DNA of 64,000 nt, taken from assembly GCF_013911645.1 (NCBI RefSeq), contig NZ_JACESV010000001.1, positions 806,001 to 870,000 on the forward strand, given 5' to 3'. Of this stretch, positions 48,530 through 57,707 are shown piece after piece. The notes beneath the pieces are model-generated. The model had not been told where the DNA came from, ran no database searches, and saw only the letters and a program-made list of their open reading frames with translations. The position numbers and the translations under genes were made by a program. Source of the stretch: Allomuricauda sp. Its GTDB lineage: Bacteria; Bacteroidota; Bacteroidia; Flavobacteriales; Flavobacteriaceae. Position 1 is the stretch's first letter, and each line of letters starts with the position of its first letter.

Positions 48530-51500
48530 TTAAAATGTTACGTTTAGGTTAAGACCATACGATCTTACCGAAGGTAATTGGCCTGACTCGTACCAACTTA
48601 TGGACTGGGCCCCTGTTGAAATCTCTGATGGGTTTATGCCCCTTGGAGCTTTTTGCCAAATCATGTAGGGGTTTCTCGCTATAAATGAAAGGCTCATTGT
48701 TTTAAAAGGTAATTTATTCATAATCTTATCACCCAAGTTATATTGAACCCTTACCTCCCTTAATTTTATAAAGGATGCATCATACAACCATTCCTCATAA
48801 ATTCTTCTACCGACCACATTTCTATAATAGGAACGGGCGTCCACATATGCTGTTACTTCCTCCCCTGTCAATTCAGAAATCCCGGTGACCTTAACCCCGC
48901 CCCCATCTTCAACGGCATCCCTCACGTTCATACCGTTATCATTTGTGGCTACTGTCAAGGCATCTTGGCCTGTTCTTACGGACAACATTTTTGATCTACT
49001 GAAGAACTGTCCTCCACCTTGGAAATCAATCATTGCTGCAATATTGAATTGGCCTATCCTAAAATTATTTTGAATTCCTCCGTTAAAATCTGGCAATACC
49101 GAACCAAAGTCGTGCGTGGCATCGGTATACAACGGCATGTTATCATCACCAAGTAATATCATCCCCGTAGCTTCATCCCTTTCATACGCTTGCCCTACCA
49201 AACTACCGAACGGCTTTCCTTCGTAGGAGTTCAAATAACTTGTAACGCTTGAGTAGGTAGTGGAATCGTAGGTATAAACATCTATGCCCGGTGCGAGTTC
49301 CACAACTTCACTTTCATTTTTATTGATGTTAAAGGTAAAATCCCATGAAAAGAAGTTGGATCTAATGGGGTTGGCATTTACCGATAGTTCAAAACCATTG
49401 TTCTGAATCAAACCTGCATTGATGATACTGGAATTATACCCACTGGTTCCTGAAACATCCAAACTTATAATCTGATCCTTGTTCTTTTGCTCATAATAAG
49501 TAAAGTCAAAGCCCAATCGATTTTTGAAAAAATCCAATTCAATTCCTGCCTCAAAAGAATTTGAAAAAGAAGGTTTTATATTGGGATTGTTCAAATTGTC
49601 CGGCACATACAGTGTATTTATGCCATTGTACACTGTTCCCACACCATAAACGGTACTGGTCTGATACGGATTCAAATCTGATCCTGCCTGCGCATAACTG
49701 GCCCTGATCTTACCGAACGACAACGGTTCCCAATTCAACAATTCACTAAAAACAATACTTCCTGATAAAGAAGGATACCAATATGAATTATTATCCTCTG
49801 GCAATGCGGACGAATTATCGTTTCGTATGGATGCATCTATAAAATAAGTTCCATCGTATCCGAATGAAACCAAACTATACAAGCTACGTATTTGTTTTTC
49901 CAAAAGATAAGAAGTGGTATTGGGTCTATCTATTGATGCATCAATATTGTAGAAGCCTGGTGTTGAAAGTCCGCCGACCGTGCTCATTGAGAGATACGAA
50001 TAACGTCGGTCATATATATTGCCACCTATACTGCCATCAAAAGAAAAATCTCCCCATGACTTTTTGTATTGTGCCAAAAATTCGTAATTGAACTCCCTGT
50101 TCTGATATTTTCCAACGGAATAGGAAGGAACTCTCCTACCGCCAAAAGCCGATCTATTTTCTATGTTTTGGGTATACATATCCGAACGGATGAATCCACT
50201 GACTTCCAATTCCGGTAAAATCTTGTACGAAATGCCTATATCTCCAAAGAAACGATCTCGTCTATCGTTGCTGTTGTTTTCATAAACTTCAAAATAAGGG
50301 TTGTTCCAATAGAGCGGATCAAAATCAGAAATCTGGCCGGATTCTGAATCTGGACGGCTCAAGTTCCAATGTAAAAATGTCCCGTCATCGTATTGATAAT
50401 CCCTCAATCTATTCATATCCAAATTACGCTGGAACCATTGTACCATGTAACTTGCCCCATATTCGGAACCTTGGCCTGGACGCTGGCCTTCATTTCTGGC
50501 ATAGTTCATATTGCTGGAAACAGTTACCTTTTCATTCAAGTTTAAACTTGCACTCAAACCAATGTTATTTCTATTGAGATATGTATTTGGGACAACGCCT
50601 TCAATACGTGTGTCATTTGCGCTTAGGCGGAAAGATGTATTCTCATTTCCTCCGGTAACGGACACACTATTGTTGTAGGTTGCACCTGTCCTGTAATAAT
50701 CTTTAACATTGTTGGGCTGTGGCACAAATGGCCTAAGTTGCCCATATTCAGGATCCTGAGGATAGAAACTGAAAACATGGCGAACAGGAGTACCGTCCAT
50801 TAAAGGCCCCCAACTTTCATCTACACTCATATCTACAAATGGTTGGCCATTATCCAGTACTCTAAAGGTCTGACTGGAACCGCCCCCGTACATATTTTGT
50901 AAGGGGATAAAATTATATGTGGATTCCAATGAAACAGAAGATGAAATCTGTACATTAACGTCTTTGACTCCTTTTTTGCCCTTTTTGGTAGTAATCATTA
51001 TAACCCCGAACTGCCCCCTGATTCCATACAATGCAGAAGCAGCTGGCCCTTTCAATACATTCACAGATTCAATATCTGCTGGGTTGATGTCCTGCGCAAG
51101 GTTTCCATAATCCGCTTGGTCACTCCCAGAGAAATTAGCGTTGGAAATTGGGGTTCCATCAATAACAATTAACGGTTGGTCTCCTCCACTAATGGAGTTC
51201 ACACCTCTAATTTTGATTTTCTGGGTACCTCCCATACTAGCCCCGGAAGCTCCAGTTACCTGTACCCCGGCAACTCGTCCGGAAAGGGATCCCAAAACAT
51301 TTTGCTCATTGGTCAAATTAAAATTATCTCCATCGACCTCTTGTGTAGCATAACCCAGCGACTTTTTATCCCTCGAAATGCCCAAAGCAGTAACCACAAC
51401 CTCCCCCAATTGTTCTGCATCTTCTTCCAAAGACACATTGATAGTCGTTTGAGTACCTACGGTAACTTCTTTTGGTTTCATTCCCAAATAAGAAAATCTC

Positions 51501-51697
51501 AAGATCTGCCCGCTAGAGGCGCTAATGGAATAGTTTCCATCAAAATCTGTAGTTGTTCCGGTGTTTGTGCCACTTACCACAATGGTCACGCCGGGCAAAG
51601 GTGTACCCGAAGTATCGGACACTGTACCAGTAACGGTCTGACCAAATGCAGCAACACAAGAAAACACTGCAATAATTGTCAAATAAATGTTTCTCAT
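48530..51697 (-). CDS. SusC/RagA-family TonB-linked outer-membrane protein
   Basis: A 1055-aa receptor with signal peptide MRNIYLTIIAVFSCVAAFGQ, a carboxypeptidase-regulatory-like domain (TVSDTSGTPLPGVTIVVSGTNTGTTTDFDGNYSI), a plug beginning EQLGEVVVTALGISRDKKSLGYATQ, with GVNSISGGDQPLIVIDGTPISN and KGPAASALYGIRGQFGVIMITTKKG, and a large barrel ending SYGLNLNVTF. It imports oligomers with the SusD partner downstream. The 294-bp upstream gap is AT-rich and shared with the divergent lipocalin-like gene; I see no operator there. Confidence 0.95.
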   Translation of the reverse strand: MRNIYLTIIAVFSCVAAFGQTVTGTVSDTSGTPLPGVTIVVSGTNTGTTTDFDGNYSISASSGQILRFSYLGMKPKEVTVGTQTTINVSLEEDAEQLGEVVVTALGISRDKKSLGYATQEVDGDNFNLTNEQNVLGSLSGRVAGVQVTGASGASMGGTQKIKIRGVNSISGGDQPLIVIDGTPISNANFSGSDQADYGNLAQDINPADIESVNVLKGPAASALYGIRGQFGVIMITTKKGKKGVKDVNVQISSSVSLESTYNFIPLQNMYGGGSSQTFRVLDNGQPFVDMSVDESWGPLMDGTPVRHVFSFYPQDPEYGQLRPFVPQPNNVKDYYRTGATYNNSVSVTGGNENTSFRLSANDTRIEGVVPNTYLNRNNIGLSASLNLNEKVTVSSNMNYARNEGQRPGQGSEYGASYMVQWFQRNLDMNRLRDYQYDDGTFLHWNLSRPDSESGQISDFDPLYWNNPYFEVYENNSNDRRDRFFGDIGISYKILPELEVSGFIRSDMYTQNIENRSAFGGRRVPSYSVGKYQNREFNYEFLAQYKKSWGDFSFDGSIGGNIYDRRYSYLSMSTVGGLSTPGFYNIDASIDRPNTTSYLLEKQIRSLYSLVSFGYDGTYFIDASIRNDNSSALPEDNNSYWYPSLSGSIVFSELLNWEPLSFGKIRASYAQAGSDLNPYQTSTVYGVGTVYNGINTLYVPDNLNNPNIKPSFSNSFEAGIELDFFKNRLGFDFTYYEQKNKDQIISLDVSGTSGYNSSIINAGLIQNNGFELSVNANPIRSNFFSWDFTFNINKNESEVVELAPGIDVYTYDSTTYSSVTSYLNSYEGKPFGSLVGQAYERDEATGMILLGDDNMPLYTDATHDFGSVLPDFNGGIQNNFRIGQFNIAAMIDFQGGGQFFSRSKMLSVRTGQDALTVATNDNGMNVRDAVEDGGGVKVTGISELTGEEVTAYVDARSYYRNVVGRRIYEEWLYDASFIKLREVRVQYNLGDKIMNKLPFKTMSLSFIARNPYMIWQKAPRGINPSEISTGAQSISWYESGQLPSVRSYGLNLNVTF

Positions 51698-51951
51698 TAC
51701 TAAAGTTTGTGTTAATAGACCCGAAATTTGTTTAATTTTTTTTACAAATCAAACATTTAATCCAAAAAATGTTTAATTCATAAATATTAACTCCATTCAG
51801 TCAATAATTTTTAAATCCTTGGCAAACCTTTTAAAAAATACGTTTTTTTACCAGACTTTTTAGTGTAAAAAAATTCTCCTCCATAGCACTTTAGCTTGAC
51901 AAAATATTAACATTTTGAGTCTAAATTCTTAATTTTTACAAAAATTATTGC

Positions 51952-51959
51952 TATCTTTT
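51952..51959 (+). promoter_or_regulatory. Candidate -7 box TATCTTTT
   Basis: TATCTTTT lies 32 bases before the start codon of the lipocalin-like gene, similar to the TATCTT boxes before other genes here. No -33 TTG is seen at 17-23 bp. Nothing else can be named in the gap 51698-51991. Confidence 0.25.
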
Positions 51960-51991
51960 AAATATTCTAACACTTTTAAAAGTAGAGCATT

Positions 51992-52435
51992 ATGAAAAAA
52001 TCAGTTTTACTTTTCACTATTATTCTTGTTTTCTTGCTTACAGGAAGTTTTAATGGACAAAAACCCAACAGTCCTACTATTGAAGGTACTTGGGAACTAC
52101 AAAGTTTTTATAACTATGACGGAGAAAATGTTATAGATACCATAATAAAATCTGATGGTTACAGACAGGTTAAAATGTATTCCAAAGAAAAGATTATGTG
52201 GACCCGATATGTACCGGACGACCCTAACGGTAGATTTGGCTATGGTTCATACAAAATAACGGACAGCTCATTGATCGAGGTAATTGAGTATGGTGACGAC
52301 GAGATGATGAAAGCTCTGGATACCATGCGAAACTTCACTTTTGAGCTCATCTTAAAAGAAAATACATTCAGCCAAATTACAGTTGACTCGGATGGCAACA
52401 GAACTTTTTCAGAAAATTACAAGCGGATTGATTGA
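51992..52435 (+). CDS. Exported lipocalin-like protein
   Basis: A 147-aa protein with signal peptide MKKSVLLFTIILVFLLTGSFNGQ. The mature part starts PTIEGTWELQSFYNYDGENV and proceeds in beta-strands (YRQVKMYSKEKIMWTRYVPDD; GYGSYKITDSSLIEVIEYGDD; FTFELILKENTFSQITVDSDGNRTF), a pattern of small lipocalin-like exported proteins. No function can be assigned. It is divergent from susC and ends at a strong hairpin. Confidence 0.72.
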   Translation: MKKSVLLFTIILVFLLTGSFNGQKPNSPTIEGTWELQSFYNYDGENVIDTIIKSDGYRQVKMYSKEKIMWTRYVPDDPNGRFGYGSYKITDSSLIEVIEYGDDEMMKALDTMRNFTFELILKENTFSQITVDSDGNRTFSENYKRID

Positions 52436-52449
52436 GTTACAATCAACAA

Positions 52450-52485
52450 AAAAGGCACTGAAGTTTCAGTGCCTTTTAAATTTTT
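52450..52485. terminator. Bidirectional terminator
   Basis: AAAAGGCACTGAA pairs with TTCAGTGCCTTTT with almost no unpaired loop, flanked by A and T tracts. It separates the convergent lipocalin-like and trxB genes. Confidence 0.85.
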
Positions 52486-52500
52486 AGTACAAACTACTAC

Positions 52501-53469
52501 TTATGATGCCAATACTTCTTTGCTCTCTACCGAAGCCAAGTAACGCTCTGCATCCAAAGCGGCCATACATCCAGTTCCTGCAGCAGTAACCGCCTGTCGG
52601 TATATTTTATCCTGCGCATCGCCACTGGCAAAAACACCTGGTTTGTTTGTTTTGGTAGATTTTGGCTGAGTAATAATGTAGCCTGTTTCGTCCATATCCA
52701 ATTGTCCCTTAAATATATCGGTATTAGGTTTATGCCCAATGGCGATAAACAATCCTGTAACTGGTATTTCTTCTTTCTCACCAGTTTGATTGTTCACCAC
52801 ACGAACACCTTCCACAACCTGTTCTCCCAAAACTTCATCTATTTCGGTATTGTATCGGATTTCAATATTGTCCAAACTATTTACACGATGCTGCATGGCT
52901 TTGGAAGCCCGCATGTAGTCTTTACGAACCAACATGGTCACTTTTGTGCATATATTGGCTAAATAGGATGCTTCCTCTGCCGCAGTATCCCCAGCTCCCA
53001 CAATGGCCACATCCTGACCTTTATAGAAAAAACCGTCGCAAACCGCACAGGCCGATACTCCACCGCCCCTTAGTCGCTGCTCGCTTGGTATATTCAAGTA
53101 CTTGGCGGAAGCTCCTGTTGAGATTATCACGGTTTCAGCTTCCAATTGGGTGGAATCGTCGACTGTAATTTTATGTATTCCACCAACCTCATCACTAAGT
53201 TCCACAGCGGTTACCATACCAATTCTCACCTCGGTACCAAACCTTTCTGCCTGCTGTTGCAACTGCATCATCATGGTTGGGCCATCGATACCTTCTGGAT
53301 AGCCTGGGAAATTATCCACTTCGGTAGTAGTGGTCAATTGCCCACCGGGCTCCATTCCGGTGTACATTACTGGTTTTAAATCTGCCCTAGAGGCATAAAT
53401 GGCCGCGGTATAACCGGCTGGTCCTGATCCAATGATCAATGTTTTGATTCTTTCCACTTGTTCTGACAT
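52501..53469 (-). CDS. trxB: Thioredoxin-disulfide reductase
   Basis: A 322-aa flavoprotein. FAD-binding GSGPAGYTAAIYASRA is near the N-terminus, the redox pair Cys141-Cys144 in ACAVCDGFFYKG, the NADPH site in VAIVGAGDTAAEEASYLA, and the final FAD motif GVFASGDAQDKIYRQAVTAAGTGCMAALDAE. It reduces thioredoxin with NADPH in the cytoplasm. A perfect TACTTTTG (-7 type) lies on the coding strand at 53497-53504, 28 bases before the start codon, so it has its own promoter. Confidence 0.96.
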   Translation of the reverse strand: MSEQVERIKTLIIGSGPAGYTAAIYASRADLKPVMYTGMEPGGQLTTTTEVDNFPGYPEGIDGPTMMMQLQQQAERFGTEVRIGMVTAVELSDEVGGIHKITVDDSTQLEAETVIISTGASAKYLNIPSEQRLRGGGVSACAVCDGFFYKGQDVAIVGAGDTAAEEASYLANICTKVTMLVRKDYMRASKAMQHRVNSLDNIEIRYNTEIDEVLGEQVVEGVRVVNNQTGEKEEIPVTGLFIAIGHKPNTDIFKGQLDMDETGYIITQPKSTKTNKPGVFASGDAQDKIYRQAVTAAGTGCMAALDAERYLASVESKEVLAS

Positions 53470-53608
53470 AAATCTTCTTCCTGAAATGTTACTTTACAAA
53501 AGTAGGTTTTTTGTCCAAAACCTTACACCATGCCGTTTTTATGTTTTCTTAAAAGATGTGAACAATTGTGAATGATTCGACTCTTTGCCGTATTTTAAAT
53601 CTTTCCCA

Positions 53609-53960
53609 AATAAAAAGGAGCCGTAAAAACGGCTCCTTTCCGAAAAAGTAGGTCAAATTTATGGGAACATAATTTGATCTTAGAAAACCGTTACAACCAA
53701 GGGGCTCAACCTCAAAAACCCCTTGGAGCAACGTAAACCTTGTTATAAATAAGATATTAGGTAAAGAACACATAGTACCCTATAATCACCCCATCCTATT
53801 CTTAAGGTTTTAACTCAAGCTGTAAAGCTTTGCGTTAACTGGAACAAACATACTATTGTCCTTTGATTTGGAAGGGGTACAATTAACCAATGGGGCTTCT
53901 CCGTTTACGGATGCCCGTTTTCAATTTATATTTGGATTTTTGGAGCCTTGTGTAGGAAAA
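53609..53960 (-). ncRNA. Candidate structured non-coding RNA upstream of trxB
   Basis: A minus-strand unit of about 350 nt lies in the 548-bp gap between trxB and the RimK gene. It has a promoter match (53967-53995), at least three hairpins (CCAAGGGG/CCCCTTGG around 53696-53727; a GGGC...GCCC hairpin holding CCGT-AAACGG at about 53890-53920; AAGCT/AGCTT at about 53818-53830) and an intrinsic terminator: AAAGGAGCCGT-TTTT-ACGGCTCCTTT followed by TTATTT (53609-53639). The only ORF (53549-53773) runs through the terminator and looks random. I do not recognise tmRNA or RNase P motifs. It could be a 6S-type RNA or another family; identity is open. Confidence 0.45.
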
Positions 53961-53966
53961 TATATC

Positions 53967-53995
53967 TAAAAATAGATAATTATTTGAATTTCAAA
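53967..53995 (-). promoter_or_regulatory. Promoter for the candidate ncRNA
   Basis: On the minus strand TTTG (53992-53995), a 17-bp spacer and TATTTTTA (53967-53974) fit TTG-N17-23-TAnnTTTG with one mismatch. It overlaps AT-rich sequence just after the RimK stop, so chance is possible. Confidence 0.4.
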
Positions 53996-54017
53996 TAATT
54001 GAGTAAAATCAGTGGCC

Positions 54018-55388
54018 TTATTGCTTATATTTCAATTTTTTCTCGATAGTCTCTATCATCACATTGGCAATATCCTTTCCCGTAGTATTTTCAATTCCTT
54101 GAAGCCCCGGTGAAGAATTCACCTCCAAAAGCAAGGGGCCTTTGTTAGACCGGATAAGGTCAACCCCTGCAACATCCAAATTAAAGACCTTTGCAGATTT
54201 AATGGCCAATTTTCGCTCCTCTGGGGTTATCTTAACTTTTGATGCTGCCCCACCTTGGTGGATATTGGCCCTAAACTCTCCTTTTTCTGCAGTACGTTGC
54301 ATGGAGGCCACCACTTTTCCGTTCACTACAAAACAACGAATATCGTGCCCGTTGGCTTCTTTGATGAACTCTTGTACCAAAATGTTGGTCTGTACACTTT
54401 TAAAAGCGTTGATCACACTCTCCGCCGCTTTATTGGTTTCGGCCAAGACCACCCCTTTTCCTTGGGTGCTCTCCAACAATTTAATTATGAGCGGGGCTCC
54501 ACTTACCATACGAATAAGGTCTTTGGTATCCATCGGGGATTTGGCAAAGCCCGTAGTGGGTATATGAATATCGTTTTTGGAGAACAATTGTGATGCAAAA
54601 AGCTTGTCCCTAGATCTACCAATGGAGTCAGCAGAGTTTAAACAATACACCCCCAATGTATCAAACTGCCTTAAAAGAGCACAACCGTAAAAAGTAACGG
54701 CGGGTTTAATTCTTGGAATCACGGCATCGAACTTATCCAAAATGTTTCCGCCACGGTATCTAATCTCGGGAGTTGCGGCATCCAATTTCATGTAAACGTG
54801 CTCCACATTCAAAAAAACCACTTTATGGCCCCGCATCTCGCCTGCCTCAATAATTCTTTTGTTGCTGTACAGGTTTGGGTTACTGGCCAACAACCCCAAT
54901 CGAAGTCCTTTTTTCTCCGTAGTGAAGGGTTGGTACTTTTGCTCAAGGTCCTCATCGGAAATATCTCCCTGCACAAAACTTTGGGATGGGTCTACCAAAT
55001 ATCGTCCATTGATCGCCTCACGACCAAGCAACATTCGATACTCCATGGTGTCTCTATTGGCCAGGGTAAGTTCAATTTCATAGACATTGCCCGAAATATT
55101 TACATTGGTCTTGATTACGGGACGTTCCTCTGCAATGCCTTGCGAACTTTTTACGCTACGCACATCGACCAACTTGGCCTGACACAAGATGGATATACTT
55201 CTATTGTCTTGAACCGGGTTTACCTCAAAACGTACCCATTCTTCGAGGCCTTTGTTAAAAATTTTAATCTTACTGGCTTGAATGGATGATGTTTTTGCTC
55301 CGGAATCTACTCTGGCCTTTATGGCCGGAATTCTCAAATCATCAAACTGGCACCATTCTTCGCTGCCCAAAATTTTAAAATCGTTCAA
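54018..55388 (-). CDS. RimB-like retropepsin fused to RimK-type glutamate ligase
   Basis: A 456-aa fusion. Residues 1-145 form a RimB/ATP-dependent-zinc-protease-like domain with the retropepsin signature D28-S-G in [16 protein letters not shown] and the later [16 protein letters not shown]. Residues from about 165 form an ATP-grasp ligase of RimK type: [63 protein letters not shown] and [24 protein letters not shown]. RimK adds glutamates to the C-terminus of ribosomal protein S6 and RimB is a protease acting in the same system in pseudomonads. Here both are one chain. A 13-nt gap follows the RMD1 gene. Confidence 0.9.
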   Translation of the reverse strand: MNDFKILGSEEWCQFDDLRIPAIKARVDSGAKTSSIQASKIKIFNKGLEEWVRFEVNPVQDNRSISILCQAKLVDVRSVKSSQGIAEERPVIKTNVNISGNVYEIELTLANRDTMEYRMLLGREAINGRYLVDPSQSFVQGDISDEDLEQKYQPFTTEKKGLRLGLLASNPNLYSNKRIIEAGEMRGHKVVFLNVEHVYMKLDAATPEIRYRGGNILDKFDAVIPRIKPAVTFYGCALLRQFDTLGVYCLNSADSIGRSRDKLFASQLFSKNDIHIPTTGFAKSPMDTKDLIRMVSGAPLIIKLLESTQGKGVVLAETNKAAESVINAFKSVQTNILVQEFIKEANGHDIRCFVVNGKVVASMQRTAEKGEFRANIHQGGAASKVKITPEERKLAIKSAKVFNLDVAGVDLIRSNKGPLLLEVNSSPGLQGIENTTGKDIANVMIETIEKKLKYKQ

Positions 55389-55401
55389 AACAAATATGTA
55401 T

Positions 55402-56187
55402 TTAACTAATTAATCGCATAATGAACAGGTCCACAACCTCGACCAAAATCAAGATAATAATAATCCACTCAAGCCTGCTACTTTCCCTATGGTCCATAAT
55501 ATTCATGAACAGACTGAGGTTTTCCTTGATCACATTGCCCTGTTCCTTTATATTTCGGTACCTTTCCTTTAGGTCAAAGATTTGTTTTAAACCTTTGTCC
55601 AATCGGTCGAGCTCCAAATCTTCCCAAACTACTTCGTGGGAATCAAAAATATAGAGGTTTTCGGAAATTTGATTGTTAATGTTCAATACTTTGGCGATAT
55701 GTTTTTTCAACTTTTTCCCTCCTATGTCCAACTTTCCTTTTTGCTCCAAATATGTGGTATGCTGTCGGGTTTCTTTCATGGCCTCTTCCGATAGTCCCTC
55801 AAAATAATCCAGGGCCACAGATTGCGACAAATGCAACAATGCCAAACGAATGCCTTCTACATTGGATTCTGGCAATATTACCTTATCATGGTCAATGATT
55901 GCTTCTTCCTGATCGTTCACCAATTCCATATCCATGGTTTCAGTGATGTAGGATTCCTTCCATTCCTTGCCAAAAGGCTTGATTTCGCCCAAAAGTTGGC
56001 TTATGTCCGCCTCACTGTATCCAAAAAAGGATATAACACCGTATCTGAAGACATAAAGGTAACGTGATGCATCGGAATAAAAAAGTTCATCCCTATCACC
56101 ATAAACAAGTTCCTTGACCAAAGCTTTCCTGCAAGCTGGGATATTGATACTCGCTGCCAAGTGCAGAGCCATTGCCTTTGATTCCAT
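55402..56187 (-). CDS. RMD1/YagE family (DUF155) protein
   Basis: A 261-aa protein with the DUF155 pattern: [128 protein letters not shown], ending in one transmembrane helix. The family is linked in eukaryotes to sporulation and mitochondrial translation; the bacterial role is unknown. It is 13 nt upstream of the RimB-RimK gene and probably co-transcribed. Confidence 0.9.
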   Translation of the reverse strand: MESKAMALHLAASINIPACRKALVKELVYGDRDELFYSDASRYLYVFRYGVISFFGYSEADISQLLGEIKPFGKEWKESYITETMDMELVNDQEEAIIDHDKVILPESNVEGIRLALLHLSQSVALDYFEGLSEEAMKETRQHTTYLEQKGKLDIGGKKLKKHIAKVLNINNQISENLYIFDSHEVVWEDLELDRLDKGLKQIFDLKERYRNIKEQGNVIKENLSLFMNIMDHRESSRLEWIIIILILVEVVDLFIMRLIS

Positions 56188-56217
56188 TTTGGTAAGCTAT
56201 TAATATGATTAAAACCA

Positions 56218-56336
56218 GTCAGTTCGAATTTTTTCCTTTAGGAAAAAGTACCTGCCTGCCGGTGGCAGGTCGAGAACAAGGTCTATTTCTCGATACATTT
56301 TTTTGAACTTAGGTTCAAAAAACCACTCGAAATGAC
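56218..56336. repeat. 119-bp multi-hairpin dispersed repeat
   Basis: Ends GTCAGTTCGA and TCGAAATGAC are inverted copies with one mismatch. Internal perfect stems are TTTTTCC-TTTA-GGAAAAA, CCTGCC...GGCAGG and TTTTTTGAAC-TTAG-GTTCAAAAAA, plus GTCGAGAAC and TATTTCTCGATAC. The terminal core recurs at 21921 and 30651. The ORF drawn over it (56209-56445) is an artefact. Confidence 0.75.
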
Positions 56337-56368
56337 CACTTTTTGGCAAAATGTGTTTCGAGTTAACA

Positions 56369-56677
56369 TTATTCTTCTTCCGAAGCCTCAAGCTCATCGG
56401 TATCCAAATCTGAGTCTTCGCTATCATCGTTGTCCGAATCATCAAAATCCTCCATGGCCATCACCAAACGTTTGCTAACTTTTACCAAATAGGCGGTGTC
56501 TTCGGTACGGACCTCAACACACTCAACTACCTCATTATTGGCGTTCCGGTAGGTAACAATGTCATCATCATCGTATCCATCGGGAAATTTTTCCACAAGA
56601 AGATTGAGCATGTTTTTATCCAACTTTTTGTAGTCTACTATCACTCGTTTTAAAACTGGTATTTGTCCTTTTCTCAT
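56369..56677 (-). CDS. Small acidic protein of unknown function in the polyamine operon
   Basis: A 102-aa protein. The N-terminal half is ordered (MRKGQIPVLKRVIVDYKKLDKNMLNLLVEKFPDGYDDDDIVTYRNANNEVVECVEVRTEDTAYLVKVS). The last 30 residues are Asp/Glu/Ser-rich (DFDDSDNDDSEDSDLD). It starts 2 nt after the deoxyhypusine-synthase-like gene and is the last gene of the speA-speB run. No domain is recognised. The acidic tail could bind polyamines or basic proteins, which is speculation. Confidence 0.75.
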   Translation of the reverse strand: MRKGQIPVLKRVIVDYKKLDKNMLNLLVEKFPDGYDDDDIVTYRNANNEVVECVEVRTEDTAYLVKVSKRLVMAMEDFDDSDNDDSEDSDLDTDELEASEEE

Positions 56678-56679
56678 GG

Positions 56680-57654
56680 CTACATGTCTAATAGATAAGC
56701 AAAAATCAAAGGCGCCACAATGGTCGCATCCGATTCTACAATAAATTTGGGTGTGTCAATATCCAATTTGCCCCAAGTGATTTTCTCGTTGGGAACGGCT
56801 CCGGAGTATGACCCGTAACTTGTAGTGGAATCACTGATTTGGCAAAAATAGCTCCAAAATGGCGTTTCTGTCTGTTCCAAGTCTTGATAGAGCATCGGTA
56901 CCACACAAATAGGGAAATCTCCTGCGATACCTCCACCAATTTGGAAGAACCCAATACCGTTTTCCGAGTTTTTCTGATACCAATCGGCCAAAAAAGTCAT
57001 ATACTCAATACCGGATTTTACGGTACTGGCCTTAAGTTCGCCTTTGATCACGTAGCTGGCAAAAATGTTACCCATGGTGCTATCTTCCCAACCGGGGACC
57101 ACAATGGGCAAGTTTTTTTCTGCTGCCGCATACATCCAAGAATCCTTTATGTCTATTTCGTAGTACTGCTCCAAAACACCCGAAAGCAGGAGTTTGTACA
57201 TAAACTCATGCGGAAAATAACGCTCTCCATTGGCCTCTGCCTCTTTCCAAATGTCGTAAATGTGTTTTTGCAGCCTTCTAAAGGCTTCTTCTTCGGGAAT
57301 GCAGGTGTCAGTTACTCGGTTTAGACCTTTTTCCAAAAGGTCCCACTCTTCTTGTGGGGTCAAATCCCTGTAGTTGGGCACTCTTTTGTAGTGGGAGTGT
57401 GCTACCAGGTTCATTAAATCCTCTTCGAGATTGGCCCCTGTGCAAGATATAATATGAACTTTATCAGTACGGATCATTTCCGCAAATATTTTGCCCAATT
57501 CGGCCGTACTCATCGCCCCAGCCAAGGAAACCAACATTTTGGACCCCTTGTTCAATTGCTCTTCGTAGCCTTTGGCCGCATCCACCAAAGCGGCAGAGTT
57601 AAAGTGCAAAAAGTATTTTTGTATAAATTGTGATATTTCTCCTTTGTTACTCAT
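56680..57654 (-). CDS. Deoxyhypusine synthase family protein
   Basis: A 324-aa homologue of eukaryotic/archaeal deoxyhypusine synthase. NAD-binding motifs SLAGAMSTAELGKIFAEMI and ISCTGANLEEDLMNLVAHSHY are clear, then IVVPGWEDSTMGNIFASYV, FFQIGGGIAGDFPICV and the active-site stretch GAVPNEKITWGKLDID with Lys296 in the WGK context of the catalytic lysine of the human enzyme. Bacteria lack eIF5A, so the substrate must differ; aminobutyl transfer to a small polyamine (for example homospermidine formation) is the simplest inference. It lies directly downstream of agmatinase and arginine decarboxylase. Confidence 0.88.
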   Translation of the reverse strand: MSNKGEISQFIQKYFLHFNSAALVDAAKGYEEQLNKGSKMLVSLAGAMSTAELGKIFAEMIRTDKVHIISCTGANLEEDLMNLVAHSHYKRVPNYRDLTPQEEWDLLEKGLNRVTDTCIPEEEAFRRLQKHIYDIWKEAEANGERYFPHEFMYKLLLSGVLEQYYEIDIKDSWMYAAAEKNLPIVVPGWEDSTMGNIFASYVIKGELKASTVKSGIEYMTFLADWYQKNSENGIGFFQIGGGIAGDFPICVVPMLYQDLEQTETPFWSYFCQISDSTTSYGSYSGAVPNEKITWGKLDIDTPKFIVESDATIVAPLIFAYLLDM

Positions 57655-57707
57655 TGTAATTACTATGTTTTTGGAATTTTCGAAGACTGTGTAGTTGCTT
57701 CAAATCT

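Noticed and set aside
51698-51991. Regulatory operator between susC and the lipocalin-like gene
   Set aside because: The gap is AT-rich but I found no direct or inverted repeat convincing enough to call an operator.
53549-53773. 74-aa minus-strand ORF in the trxB-rimK gap
   Set aside because: It runs through an intrinsic terminator and has no protein-like pattern; the interval is better explained as a non-coding RNA candidate.
56209-56445. 78-aa minus-strand ORF
   Set aside because: It covers a multi-hairpin dispersed repeat and the end of a real gene in another frame.
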